A model generated the notes under the pieces. It made no database searches and was not told the origin of the DNA. It saw only the letters and a program-made list of their open reading frames with translations. From CAKZQX01 sp034435975 (GTDB lineage Bacteria; Chloroflexota; Chloroflexia; Chloroflexales; Chloroflexaceae), in assembly GCA_034435975.1 (NCBI GenBank), contig DAOTWD010000145.1, forward strand, positions 274,758 through 338,757: a stretch of 64,000 nt of DNA. The letters are read 5' to 3'. The position numbers and the translations under genes were made by a program. This document shows positions 52,777 through 62,821 of this stretch, in pieces (the first letter of the stretch is position 1; each line of letters opens with the position of its first letter).

Positions 52777-55638
52777 ATGGCTGATGAGACAGATAGTACC
52801 TCGGAACATGGCTGGAAATGCTCCATTCATACGCTGCCTATTGCAGCAGTTTATACTGCTCTGGACACGCAACCAGAGGGGCTGACACAACAGGCGGCAG
52901 AGGCCCGCTTGCAGCAGTTCGGGCCGAACACCATCCGTGAAGTACCAGGCAAACCCTTTGTCCTGACGTTTTTCTCCAATTTCACCCATCTGATGGCTCT
53001 CTTGCTGTGGGCTGGTGGGCTGGTAGCCCTTGTGGCTCAGTTACCACAACTGGCCGTGGCGATCTGGATGGTCAATCTGATCAATGGTGCCTTTAGCTTC
53101 TGGCAAGAATACAAGGCGGAAAAAGCCACGGCAGCGCTGCGGCACTTGTTGTCACCCTATGCGCGGGTGCTACGCGATGGCAAAGATCAGCGAATTCCGG
53201 CCACCGACGTTGTACCGGGTGATGTGCTGCTCCTGACCGAGGGCGATCGCATCGCAGCCGATGCGCGGCTGGTGCAGGAAGCCGAATTGCGCGTCGATCA
53301 ATCAACCTTGACCGGCGAGTCGCATGCGGTGCGTAAAACCAGCGAGGCAGTATTGCAGCCTGATCTGGCGCATGTCGAGATTCCTAACCTGGTATTTGCC
53401 GGAACCAATGTCGTTTGTGGTACGGGCAAAGCAATAGTGTTTGCCACCGGTATGCGTAGCGAGTTTGGAACCATTGCTGGCTTTACCCAGAGTGTGGACA
53501 ATGTGCCCAGCCCGCTCCAGCAGGAGTTAGGGCAGATTACCCGCATGGTATCGATCATTGCCGTCAGTGTTGGAGCGCTCTTTTTTTTATTGGCTATTTT
53601 TCTAGCGAATATTGATCTGGAAGAAGGGTTTATTTTTGCGTTAGGTATGATCGTGGCGTTTGTGCCAGAAGGGTTGTTGCCAACTCTGACCCTGGCACTG
53701 GCACTGGGCGTACAGCGTATGGCGCGCCGCCAGGCATTGATCAAGCGCCTGTCGGCTGTGGAGACGCTCGGTTGCACCAGTGTGATTTGTACCGACAAAA
53801 CTGGCACGTTGACCCAGAACGAAATGACAGTACGCGCTATCTGGCTGCCCCCTCACTCGTTGACCGTGACCGGAACCGGGTATGCACCAGAGGGGCAGAT
53901 CCTCAAAGATGGGCAGGTACGCCTGGCTACCACCGATCATGACTTGCATCAGCTACTGGTTGCCGCCGGGTTGTGCAACAATGCACGCCTGGTGCCACCG
54001 CATGCTGAAACGAGCCACTGGACAGTGCTAGGGGATCCAACCGAAGCAGCGCTCCTGGTGGTCGCCGCCAAAGGCAGCGTGGATTTGCGGCAGGCGGTGC
54101 AGCAGATGCCGCGTCTGCGGGAAATACCGTTTGACTCTCGCCGTAAACGGATGAGTACGCTCCATCGGTATGCCGATGGTACACCGGATATCGCCCAGGC
54201 TGCTGACCCCACGCCGACTCCGAGCGAGCCGCAGACAGTACTCTACATCAAAGGTGCGCCTCAGGAAATACTGGCATTATGCACACACATCCGTGAGCAT
54301 GGACAGATACATCCCCTCGACACTGAACGTTATGCCCAGATTATCGCGGTCAATGATATGTATGCCCGTGATGGATTGCGAGTGCTGGCGGTAGCGATGC
54401 GTGTGCTGACTGCCAATCCAATTGACTATACCCCGGAGCAGGTCGAGTGTGATCTCACATTTCTCGGTCTGATTGCAATGCTCGATCCACCACGAGCCGA
54501 AGTGGCCGAGGCGGTTGCGAAATGTCACCGTGCCGGTATTCGCATTGTGATGATTACCGGTGACTATGGGTTAACTGCCGAGAGTATTGCGCGGCGTATC
54601 AATATTATCTGTAGCCCCCGACCTCGTATTCTTACGGGAGCCGAACTGGACAGACTGGACGATACGACACTCCAGGCAGTACTTCAGGACGAGGTTATTT
54701 TTGCACGGGTGGCTCCTGAACATAAACTGCGCGTGGTGAAAGCATTACAAGCCCTGGGACACATCGTTGCCGTTACAGGTGATGGGGTGAATGATGCACC
54801 GGCGCTCAAGAAAGCCGATATTGGCGTGGCCATGGGCATTACGGGCACGGATGTCGCAAAGGAGGCAGCCGATGTCATTTTGACCGATGACAATTTTGCC
54901 TCAATCGTCAGTGCGGTCGAAGAAGGCCGGGCAGTGTATGCCAACATCAAGAAATTTACGGCCTATATCCTTACCAGTAATACACCAGAAGCGATTCCCT
55001 TCGTTATCTTTGCGCTCAGTCGTGGGCGTATTCCCCTGGCCTTAAACGTCATGCATATTCTGGCGATTGATCTGGGGACGGATATGGTACCGGCCCTGGC
55101 GCTGGGCAGTGAGCCGCCCGACCCTGGTGTGATGGAACAACCACCGCGTCGTCTCGATGATCATATCATTACCCGCGCTATGCTGGTGCGGGCCTATTTC
55201 TGGCTCGGACTGGTGCAAAGTTTGGCGGTTATGGCTGCTTTCTATTTCCAGTATTGGACACATGGGTATTGGGGGCAGTGGTTGGACTTGCCGGCAACTG
55301 GTGAATTGTATCTGTCGGCCACAGCTATGGCACTGGCGGCAGTGGTGGTCACCCAGATCGGGAACCTGTTTGCACAGCGTACCACACATACCTCGCTCAC
55401 CCGTATCAACCTCTTCAACAATCGACTGGTATGGATCGGTATCCTGGTTGAAGTGATTCTGATTATATTGATAGTGTATGTTCCGTTTTTCCAACAGATT
55501 ATTGGCACAGCCGCTTTTCCGCTGGAGAACTGGCTCTTCCTGCTGGCATGGATGCCAGCACTGTTGCTGATGGATGCACTACGCAAGACCGTGCAGCGTG
55601 CTGGTCAGCACCCGGTGGCAGCGCATTCTTCATCATGA
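52777..55638 (+). CDS. P-type cation-transporting ATPase (P2 type)
   Basis: A 953-residue ion pump with about ten membrane segments. Phosphorylated Asp D340 in CTDKTGTLTQNE, TGES at 179-182, the PEGLLPTLTLALALG helix 4 motif, the nucleotide-domain KGAP and the hinge TGDGVNDAPALKKADIGVAMG. C-terminal cation-ATPase domain after residue 740. The PEGLLP form and the absence of CPx metal motifs place it among Ca2+ or Na+/K+-like pumps. The ion cannot be decided by eye. Context with two TrkA proteins and KdpD suggests monovalent cation balance (inference). Confidence 0.95.
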   Translation: MADETDSTSEHGWKCSIHTLPIAAVYTALDTQPEGLTQQAAEARLQQFGPNTIREVPGKPFVLTFFSNFTHLMALLLWAGGLVALVAQLPQLAVAIWMVNLINGAFSFWQEYKAEKATAALRHLLSPYARVLRDGKDQRIPATDVVPGDVLLLTEGDRIAADARLVQEAELRVDQSTLTGESHAVRKTSEAVLQPDLAHVEIPNLVFAGTNVVCGTGKAIVFATGMRSEFGTIAGFTQSVDNVPSPLQQELGQITRMVSIIAVSVGALFFLLAIFLANIDLEEGFIFALGMIVAFVPEGLLPTLTLALALGVQRMARRQALIKRLSAVETLGCTSVICTDKTGTLTQNEMTVRAIWLPPHSLTVTGTGYAPEGQILKDGQVRLATTDHDLHQLLVAAGLCNNARLVPPHAETSHWTVLGDPTEAALLVVAAKGSVDLRQAVQQMPRLREIPFDSRRKRMSTLHRYADGTPDIAQAADPTPTPSEPQTVLYIKGAPQEILALCTHIREHGQIHPLDTERYAQIIAVNDMYARDGLRVLAVAMRVLTANPIDYTPEQVECDLTFLGLIAMLDPPRAEVAEAVAKCHRAGIRIVMITGDYGLTAESIARRINIICSPRPRILTGAELDRLDDTTLQAVLQDEVIFARVAPEHKLRVVKALQALGHIVAVTGDGVNDAPALKKADIGVAMGITGTDVAKEAADVILTDDNFASIVSAVEEGRAVYANIKKFTAYILTSNTPEAIPFVIFALSRGRIPLALNVMHILAIDLGTDMVPALALGSEPPDPGVMEQPPRRLDDHIITRAMLVRAYFWLGLVQSLAVMAAFYFQYWTHGYWGQWLDLPATGELYLSATAMALAAVVVTQIGNLFAQRTTHTSLTRINLFNNRLVWIGILVEVILIILIVYVPFFQQIIGTAAFPLENWLFLLAWMPALLLMDALRKTVQRAGQHPVAAHSSS

Positions 55639-55749
55639 AATGATGTTGAAAGACACATCGTCACGACATTTGCAGCACGTGACCCAACGAGGAACGGTGA
55701 TCGTCCGTTCTTGATGTGTTTTCTCGATACATAAACACTGGAGATCGTT

Positions 55750-56400
55750 ATGCGTATCATTATTATTGGTTGTGGTCGTGTCGGGGCCGGGTTGGCCCAT
55801 GCGCTGAGCCGACGCAGACACACGCTCATTGTGATCGATCGCGATCGAACTGCGTTTGAACGCCTGGAGCCTACATTTCGTGGTCAAACGATTACCGGCA
55901 TCGGTTTTGATCGCCAGATCCTGTTGCAGGCTGGGATCGAACATGCCGATGGTCTGGCTGCCGTCACCAATAGCGATGACGTCAATATCGTCACCGCCTG
56001 TGTTGCCAGCCAGATCTTCAGCGTTCCCAGGGTGGTAGCGCGGTTGTATGATCCCCGCAAAGCTGACATCTATCGCCAGTTAGGATTGCAGACCATTTCG
56101 GCCACGGCTTGGGGCATCAATCGCATTGCTGAACTCCTCTGCTATTCTGCGCTTGATCCCGTTCTCAGTCTGGGCAATGGGGAGGTAGATGTCGTCGACA
56201 CGCTCGTTCCACCACTGCTGGTAGGACGGATGGTGCAGGAGGTCACTATCCCGGGTGAGGCGCATGTGGTCGCCATTAGTCGCGCCGGCCGTACCTTCCT
56301 ACCAACACTGGGGACTATCTTTTGTTCGGGCGATCTCATTCACTTTGCAGTGTTAACCGCATCAACGGATCGTCTTGCCAGCCTGTTGGGGTTATCGTAA
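55750..56400 (+). CDS. TrkA/RCK-type NAD-binding protein 1
   Basis: A 216-residue K+-transport regulator: Rossmann motif IIIGCGRVGAGLAHALSR at the start, acidic end of strand 2 in VIDRDRTAF, then TNSDDVNIVTACVA and a TrkA-C domain (about 135-216). It binds NAD(H) or nucleotides on the cytoplasmic face of a Trk/Ktr channel. GGAG lies six bases before the ATG. Paired with the next gene. No TrkH/KtrB channel subunit is in the window. Confidence 0.93.
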   Translation: MRIIIIGCGRVGAGLAHALSRRRHTLIVIDRDRTAFERLEPTFRGQTITGIGFDRQILLQAGIEHADGLAAVTNSDDVNIVTACVASQIFSVPRVVARLYDPRKADIYRQLGLQTISATAWGINRIAELLCYSALDPVLSLGNGEVDVVDTLVPPLLVGRMVQEVTIPGEAHVVAISRAGRTFLPTLGTIFCSGDLIHFAVLTASTDRLASLLGLS

Positions 56401-56412
56401 GGAGGGTATCGC

Positions 56413-57099
56413 ATGGCATCGCAACGACGCGTCATCATTGTTGGTGGCGGCAACGTAGGCGCTGATCTGGCGACGTTGCTGCTCGATAAAGATCATGCTG
56501 TTTCTGTCATTGAAATCAAGCCAGATCGTGTTGTGCGGTTGCAGCACGATCTTCCAGCGGGTGTGGTGCTGTCAGGTGATGGTACCGATCCGGCACTGTT
56601 GCGCAACGCCGGCATGCAACAGGCCCAGGTGGTCGCCGCAGTAACCGGTGCCGATGAAACCAACCTGGTGATTACCAATCTGGCTCGCTTTCAATTTCGT
56701 GTACCACGCACGATTGCCCGCGTGAATCACCCTCGCAATGCCTGGATGTTTACGCCAGAAATGGGCGTCGATGTGGCCCTGAACCAATCCGACTTGATGG
56801 CGCACTTGATTATCGAGGAGATGTCACTGGGTGATATGATGACCTTGCTCAAGCTACGCACAGGCCAGTATTCATTGATTGAAGAGCGGGTGCATCCCCA
56901 ATCGTTGTCGGTGGGCAAGACCATCCGTGATCTTGGGCTACCGGAAGAGTGTGTCTTCACCGCCATCATTCGCGAAGGGCAACTCCTGGTGCCTCGCGGG
57001 ACAACGATTATTCAGGCTGGCGATGAAGTGCTGGCAGTGGTGCATGCAACGCAGATGGAACAATTGGCGGCTATTCTCGGCGATGCTTCATCTGCATAA
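56413..57099 (+). CDS. TrkA/RCK-type NAD-binding protein 2
   Basis: A 228-residue protein with the same layout: IIVGGGNVGADLATLLLDKDHAVSVIEIKPDR, SGDGTDPALLRNAGMQQAQVVAAVTGADETNLV and a C-terminal TrkA-C domain (GDEVLAVVHATQ). It starts 12 bp after the first with a strong AAGGAGG site, so the pair is co-translated. Together they may replace the single two-repeat TrkA of enterobacteria. The lower similarity between the two indicates old duplication. Confidence 0.94.
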   Translation: MASQRRVIIVGGGNVGADLATLLLDKDHAVSVIEIKPDRVVRLQHDLPAGVVLSGDGTDPALLRNAGMQQAQVVAAVTGADETNLVITNLARFQFRVPRTIARVNHPRNAWMFTPEMGVDVALNQSDLMAHLIIEEMSLGDMMTLLKLRTGQYSLIEERVHPQSLSVGKTIRDLGLPEECVFTAIIREGQLLVPRGTTIIQAGDEVLAVVHATQMEQLAAILGDASSA

Positions 57100-57259
57100 G
57101 GGTCTGTTGCCCAGGCATTGATTGCGCAGTATACTAAGATCCACGCATATGGTTTGCACGATGAACCGGGTGTCCATGGGCGAGAATAGAAGCCCTAGCT
57201 CTCAATAGGATACGTTCAAGCATAGAACCCTGTCCACGTGCCATATATCAAAGAGAAGC

Positions 57260-59971
57260 ATGAATAATCAGCAACCAAACCCGGCTGGTCTGCGAACAGA
57301 GCGATGTGTTGACGAAGCCCGGCAACTGCGTGGAAACCTCAAGATCTTTTTTGGCGCAGCAGCCGGTGTGGGCAAAACCTATGCTATGCTCGAATCTGCC
57401 CACCAACGTCGGGCTGAAGGGATTGACGTGGTCGTCGGTTACATCGAGACCCATGGACGAGGTGAAGTAGAAATCTTGCTGGAAGGTCTGGAGGTGCTAC
57501 CACGGCGAGTTTTTGTCCAGCATGGCACACGCCAGTACGACTTTGACCTCGATGCAGCCCTGAAGCGTCACCCGACACTCATACTGTTGGATGAACTGGC
57601 GCATACCAACGCGCCCGGCGCACGCCATGCCCGGCGCTGGCAAGATGTTGAAGAACTGCTCGATGCGGGTATTGATGTCTATACCACACTCAACGTGCAG
57701 CATCTGGAGAGCTTGAACGATGTCGTTGCCCAGATTACTGGCGTGGTGGTGCGCGAAACAGTGCCTGATCGCATTCTGGCACTGGCCGATGAGATCGAGT
57801 TGATTGACCTGCCACCAGGCGAACTGCTGCAACGCCTCAAAGAGGGGAAAGTCTATGTATCCGAACAGGCTGACCTGGCGGCACGCAACTTCTTTCGCAA
57901 AGGCAACCTGATTGCCTTGCGCGAACTGGCGCTACGGCATCTGGCGGCACGGGTGGATGCTCAGATGCAGATCTACAGGCGCGATCACGCGATTGCACAA
58001 GCCTGGCCAACCACTGATCGTATTCTGGTCTGTGTCGGGCCTGGCCCGTTTTCCATGCGCCTGGTGCGGGCCGCCTGCCGTATGGCAACCGGGTTGCACA
58101 CCGAATGGCTGGCAGTACATGTCGAAACGCCTGCCTTCCACCGCATCTCACAGGCTGATCGGGAGCGGCTGATGCAGACGCTGCGCCTGGCCGAGCAACT
58201 GGGGGCAGAGGTGGTCACCTTGAGTGGCCAGCGCGTAAGTGAAGAGATCGTCGCCTATGCTCGGACGCGCAACGTGAGCCGTATTGTGATTGGGAAGCCC
58301 TCACATCCACGCTGGCGGGAGCTGTTGTTTGGTTCGATCGTTGACGATGTCGTGCGACGGAGTGGTGAGATTGATGTGTATGTGATCACCGGGGACACGC
58401 CGATCACGCCTACACCAACCTACCCACACCTGGAACGCACAACTGACTGGTTAACCTACGGTTGGGGATTGCTGGCGGTCGCAGTTTGTACGGTGCTGGC
58501 ATGGCTGATGTATCCCTATTTCGATCTGGTGAACCTGATTATGATTTATCTCCTCGGCGTGGCGATGATTGCCACCCGTGGTGGGCGTGGGCCATCGCTG
58601 CTGGCCTTGATCTTGAGCGTACTCGCCTTTGATTTTTTCTTTATCGAACCTCGTTTTACCCTCTTTGTCGAGGAACCCCAGTTTCTGCTCACATTTGCGA
58701 TTATGCTGGTGGTCGGGTTGCTGATCAGCACCTTGACCGTACGGGTGCGGCAGCAGGCTGCGACTGCCTGCCAGCGTGAACGGCGGACTGCTGCGTTGTA
58801 TGGCTTGAGCCGGGAGTTTGCCAGCAAGCGCGGCCTCAAGAATCTTCCGCGGATCGCGGTACGTCATATTGCGGAAGTGTTCGACAGCCAGACGATCGTG
58901 CTCCTGCCCGATCAGAACGGTCATCTGACCGTGTATAGTGGCGATCCTGACCGATTCCAGTTCGATGCCGGTGAGCGTGAGGTGGCACAGTGGGTGTATG
59001 ACCATCGGCAGACGGCTGGCCTGGGAACGAATACCCTCTCTAGAGCACGAGGGTTGTATTTTCCATTGACTGCCTCACAACGCACGGTAGGCGTGCTGGG
59101 CGTACGCCCGGCCCAACCGGAACGGGTACTCTCCACCGAGCAATTTCATTTGCTCGAAACGTTTGCCAACCAGACGGCTCTGGCGATTGAACGCGCATTG
59201 CTGGCCGAGGAGGCGCAGCATGCGCGAGTACAGGTTGAGACCGAACGCCTGCGCAATGCATTGATCAGTTCGGTCTCACACGATTTGCGCACGCCGCTGG
59301 CAACGATTAGTGACGCGGCCGGCAAATTACTTGAGGGTCAAGAACCCGTTGATGCTACGACACAGCACAATTATTTGCAAGTTATTTATGCCGAGGCAGA
59401 TCGTCTGAATCGCCTGCTGACAAACCTGCTCGATATGACCCGCCTGGAATCGGGTGCAGTGACGCTCAACAAGGAATGGCAGACGCTCGAGGAGGTTGTG
59501 AACACAGCGCTGAACCGGCTTGAGCGTTATTTACAGGATCATCCGATCACCATCCAGATGACATCCGATCTCCCACCAGTCCTGATTGACAGTATGATGA
59601 TCGAGCAGGTATTTATTAATCTGCTGGAAAATGTGATCAAATATACGACTGGTGGTAGTTCGATCGATATCTCAGCGCGGGCAACTGATACCGAGGTGAT
59701 TGTTGATGTGGCCGATCATGGCCCTGGTTTTCTGCCTGAGGATATCGATCATATTTTTGATCGATTCTATCGAGCTCAACCGACAGGGCATGGTGGCGCA
59801 GGTCTGGGACTGGCGATCTGTCGCGTGATTGTAGAGGCGCATGGTGGGCGCATCTGGGCCGAAAATCGGCCCGGTGGCGGCGCGGTCTTCTCCTTCACGC
59901 TGCCGGTTGATGAGGTGCCGCCAGCGATGGACATCCATGCGTCCATGGTTGCGAAAGCACCTGATATGTAG
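57260..59971 (+). CDS. kdpD: KdpD-type sensor histidine kinase (orphan)
   Basis: A 903-residue full-length KdpD. N-terminal KdpD domain with Walker A GAAAGVGKTYAML and LLDELAHTNAPGARHARRWQDVEELLDAGI, then a Usp-like domain (VCVGPGPFSMRLVRA), four membrane segments (about 400-495, DUF4118), GAF, HisKA with SVSHDLRTPLATISD, and HATPase NLLENVIKYTTGG, VADHGPGF, GAGLGLAIC. KdpD normally controls kdpFABC through KdpE, sensing K+ and turgor. Neither KdpE nor KdpFABC is in the window, so it may act on a different regulator, or those genes lie elsewhere. AGAGAAG precedes the ATG. Confidence 0.96.
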   Translation: MNNQQPNPAGLRTERCVDEARQLRGNLKIFFGAAAGVGKTYAMLESAHQRRAEGIDVVVGYIETHGRGEVEILLEGLEVLPRRVFVQHGTRQYDFDLDAALKRHPTLILLDELAHTNAPGARHARRWQDVEELLDAGIDVYTTLNVQHLESLNDVVAQITGVVVRETVPDRILALADEIELIDLPPGELLQRLKEGKVYVSEQADLAARNFFRKGNLIALRELALRHLAARVDAQMQIYRRDHAIAQAWPTTDRILVCVGPGPFSMRLVRAACRMATGLHTEWLAVHVETPAFHRISQADRERLMQTLRLAEQLGAEVVTLSGQRVSEEIVAYARTRNVSRIVIGKPSHPRWRELLFGSIVDDVVRRSGEIDVYVITGDTPITPTPTYPHLERTTDWLTYGWGLLAVAVCTVLAWLMYPYFDLVNLIMIYLLGVAMIATRGGRGPSLLALILSVLAFDFFFIEPRFTLFVEEPQFLLTFAIMLVVGLLISTLTVRVRQQAATACQRERRTAALYGLSREFASKRGLKNLPRIAVRHIAEVFDSQTIVLLPDQNGHLTVYSGDPDRFQFDAGEREVAQWVYDHRQTAGLGTNTLSRARGLYFPLTASQRTVGVLGVRPAQPERVLSTEQFHLLETFANQTALAIERALLAEEAQHARVQVETERLRNALISSVSHDLRTPLATISDAAGKLLEGQEPVDATTQHNYLQVIYAEADRLNRLLTNLLDMTRLESGAVTLNKEWQTLEEVVNTALNRLERYLQDHPITIQMTSDLPPVLIDSMMIEQVFINLLENVIKYTTGGSSIDISARATDTEVIVDVADHGPGFLPEDIDHIFDRFYRAQPTGHGGAGLGLAICRVIVEAHGGRIWAENRPGGGAVFSFTLPVDEVPPAMDIHASMVAKAPDM

Positions 59972-60108
59972 CCTGTAGGAAGCGGCTTTAGAGAGCAGAG
60001 GACAGGGGACAGGCAAGATACCGTGGGGTTCTTCTGCATACACGCCCTGCTCTAAACCGGCTCGTCCCCCTCTCTCTGAAAGGAGGGGCGATCTGCTTCA
60101 CCCGCATC

Positions 60109-60630
60109 TCAGGCTACTTTCCGCTGCCAACGGCGCAACAACGTGGCTCGCCGGGCCTTCTTGCGTGCCTTGTGAGCAGCATAAAACGGATCGCTGGCGA
60201 CAAGTGAGCGCCGTGTAGCAAGGCTGCGCCCCGTTATCAGCCCGCTGACAAAGTGCGTCAAGTCAGAAAGTGAGGCGATTTTGTCGGCCACTACCAGCAC
60301 CCAGCCTTCACGCGTCGTCGGCGCAGGGCCAAACGGATACATGTGGCTGATGATCGCATGGCAGACCGACGCAGGTTCACCAATTTCAGCCGCCAGCTTT
60401 GCTGCAATTGCCCCGTGTGTGGTCAGTGTTCCCAGCCGCGAGTCCAGGTCGTGCAGGATCGCCGCTCTGGTACAGATATGCGGATCAGCACCCAGTATTG
60501 GTGCCAGATGATACGAATAGTACGCCGAACGGAGCAAATGATCATGCTTTGAGACCGCGTGATGTATATGATAGCGTGTCTCCATCACTTTCGGGTGTTC
60601 TAGTAAATCAGCGATCATGGTGTGGTACAT
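60109..60630 (-). CDS. HD-domain hydrolase
   Basis: A 173-residue protein of the HD phosphohydrolase superfamily. Metal residues are visible: the His of HAVSKHDHLL, the HD pair in AAILHDLDS, and a late Asp in VLVVADKIASLSD. The C terminus is strongly basic (ARKKARRATLLRRWQRKV), suggesting RNA or membrane binding. It resembles YqeK/HDIG-type nucleotide hydrolases but is too short for a signalling fusion. AGGAGG precedes the ATG by five bases. It is transcribed toward the KdpD gene. Confidence 0.87.
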   Translation of the reverse strand: MYHTMIADLLEHPKVMETRYHIHHAVSKHDHLLRSAYYSYHLAPILGADPHICTRAAILHDLDSRLGTLTTHGAIAAKLAAEIGEPASVCHAIISHMYPFGPAPTTREGWVLVVADKIASLSDLTHFVSGLITGRSLATRRSLVASDPFYAAHKARKKARRATLLRRWQRKVA

Positions 60631-61316
60631 TCACACCTCCTGTGTCAACCATTGTGTGCCGGGCAGCGCCGGTGCGTACGAATGTCACCCGACACCTCTC
60701 ATTCTACTCTGCCGTTCACCGTCTGTGCAAAACAACCGTCATGGTTATACCATAGTCTGGCAACATAGGCAATGCTAACTCGGCGGTGGTAGAGCGATGT
60801 CAACGTCCCGTTGATCGGCCGTACCGTGATTGTCAACGCCTCGGCGCCGGTAAGCAAAGGCCACCTCCCTCGCTTTGCAAGCCCGCGCAGGCGGGCGTCG
60901 CCGCCCGATCCCGAAATGTCAGTCACCGGGCATGCTACGATAGCAAAATCCGACTTTTGACAGCCTGCGTTATAATAAGTAAAATAAAGGTTATTCCGTT
61001 GTATCGGCGGTACCCCTTCCAGGGAATGTTCATCCATGAACCGCCAGGAAGGGCTATACCCTGCCTAACCCACCCACCAGAACGGATACACACATCACAA
61101 AAGGATCACGTGGGTCTTCGATTGCGTGCATCGCGTCTGCAAATAGCTAACATAATCAGGACGTACATGGTCGCGTACACTCGCCATCCTTCTCACCTAC
61201 GGCAGTGTGGTAGAGTCACTGTGTTCGCGCCGGATGTCCATCGAAGGCGAGTACGTTGACCAGACCACCGTATCAGTTCTAAAGATGATCCATCAGCCCA
61301 TCAAAGGTACCCGTAT
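60631..61316. repeat. Non-coding region with repeat F copy 2
   Basis: No supported gene. About 60963-61150 matches 43965-44140: AAAGGTTAT, GCGGTACCCCTTCC, GGAATGTTCATCC, then CGATTGCGTGCATCGCGTC. At 60880-60904 a GCAAGCCCGCGCAGGCGGGC hairpin occurs. No clear promoter for the vWA gene was found. Confidence 0.55.
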
Positions 61317-62717
61317 ATGTCCATACAACTTGATTTTGAGCCAGCGCAGCCAATGCTCGCCCAACACAGGGATCCACAACTCTGCTATACCCTTGTGACA
61401 CTGTCTGCTCAGGCGACCGGGAGCCGCATACGTGCCGTGAACTGGGCACTGGTGGCCGACGCCAGTCGCTCGATGCGCATACCGATTGTCAACGAGCAAC
61501 AATTTCGACAACTCGTGCGTGAAGGAAATGCCCAGGAGGTACTGATCGATGGCATTCCCGTCTGGCAGCTGGCGCACCCTCTCCCCTCTGACGTGCACGG
61601 CATGGCACCCAGCGCACTCGACTACACCGCTCGCGCCCTGCATAGCATTGTCGAGCAATTGGATCACACCGATCGTTTCAGCCTGGTAGCATGTGCTGAA
61701 GAGGCCGAAATTTTGATTGGGAACACCAGCGGCGCGGATCGCTCCCGGCTGGTGCAGGGGATCGGGCATCTCAAGCATACGCACCTAGGAGAAGAAACCG
61801 ATCTGGCACAGGGGGTACAGCTGGGCTTACAAGAACTGGAACGCGGGCGGAACAACATTGATGCCCATACGGAGCGGTTGTTGCTGCTTACTGATGGGTT
61901 TACCCGACACCCGGAGCGCTGTCTCGCTCTGGCCCGGCAGGCGGCCACCACCGGTGTGACGATCAGCACGATTGGTCTGGGCGGAGAGTTTCAGGAGGAT
62001 CTCCTGACTGGTCTGGCAGATGTCAGTGGCGGGCGGGCGATCTTTCTGGGTGACGCCGAGGCCATTCCGCATGCCATAGCGCAGGAACTGGCGATGGCCC
62101 GTAGCGTGATACTGCGACGTATCACCCTGACCCTGGCGATGAGTTACGGTGTCACGCTGCGACGCGTGACACAGATTCATCCCACCCTCAGAATGCTCGA
62201 AGTCATCCCGTCAACGAACACCTCCCCGACCTGGATCGCGCACGTGGGTGATCTTGAGCAAACGACACCAGTGGTTCTCTTGCTAGAATTGATCGCCCCC
62301 CCTATCTCGGCAGCAACCACGGTAACGCAGCAGCACGGTGGTGAACAACCAGCAACGCCGCGTGTGCGACTGGCCCAACTCACGCTGCACAGTCGTGATG
62401 TGCCAGCAACAATGTATGATCTGGTGGTCAGTTATGTCTCTGCGCCGCCCCCCTTACCGCCAGTCGTGCTGGATGCCGCCGCACGCGCAAATGCGGCCTG
62501 GCTCCAACGGCGCGCTTTGGAAGCAGCCAGTAGCGGCGACCAGGCCAGCGCGATGGCCCTGCTCCGGGCCGTAGCTGCCCGTCTGACTGACCTAGGGGAA
62601 CCAGGGCTGGCCGCGACTGCGCTGGCTGAGGCGGCAGCACTACAACAGACTGGTCAGACCACACGCCTGGGTGTCAAAGAACTGACCTATGCTACCCGGC
62701 GGCTGGGGCATGGATAA
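61317..62717 (+). CDS. vWA-domain protein, paralogue of the kinase-operon vWA protein
   Basis: A 466-residue protein with MIDAS DASRS (about 49-53), a GEETDLAQGV loop and LLLLTDGFTRHPERC. An extra about 45-residue insertion (IVNEQQFRQLVREGNAQEVLIDGIPVWQLAHPLP) lies between the MIDAS and the next helix and is absent from the 3.8-5.1 kb paralogue. The C-terminal region has the same Ala-rich helical layout and ends TYATRRLG, like the KYGTRGLMG end of the paralogue. No kinase or phosphatase lies next to this copy. Confidence 0.9.
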   Translation: MSIQLDFEPAQPMLAQHRDPQLCYTLVTLSAQATGSRIRAVNWALVADASRSMRIPIVNEQQFRQLVREGNAQEVLIDGIPVWQLAHPLPSDVHGMAPSALDYTARALHSIVEQLDHTDRFSLVACAEEAEILIGNTSGADRSRLVQGIGHLKHTHLGEETDLAQGVQLGLQELERGRNNIDAHTERLLLLTDGFTRHPERCLALARQAATTGVTISTIGLGGEFQEDLLTGLADVSGGRAIFLGDAEAIPHAIAQELAMARSVILRRITLTLAMSYGVTLRRVTQIHPTLRMLEVIPSTNTSPTWIAHVGDLEQTTPVVLLLELIAPPISAATTVTQQHGGEQPATPRVRLAQLTLHSRDVPATMYDLVVSYVSAPPPLPPVVLDAAARANAAWLQRRALEAASSGDQASAMALLRAVAARLTDLGEPGLAATALAEAAALQQTGQTTRLGVKELTYATRRLGHG

Positions 62718-62821
62718 GAAGTGAGAAGCGAGGAACGAGAGGCGATAACCCTCTATCCTCACTCCCCTCTCCTCTCTCGCTCCTCATGATCTTTCGTCAC
62801 ACCTGATGGGGGATTGCTATA
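62718..62821. repeat. Short intergenic region with hairpin C and GGATTGCTATAT motif, copy 4
   Basis: 62716-62790: A/G-rich arm then C/T-rich arm, forming a long imperfect hairpin between convergent genes; related to 48322-48400. GGGGATTGCTATAT at 62809-62822 touches the stop of the CAP-domain gene. Confidence 0.6.
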
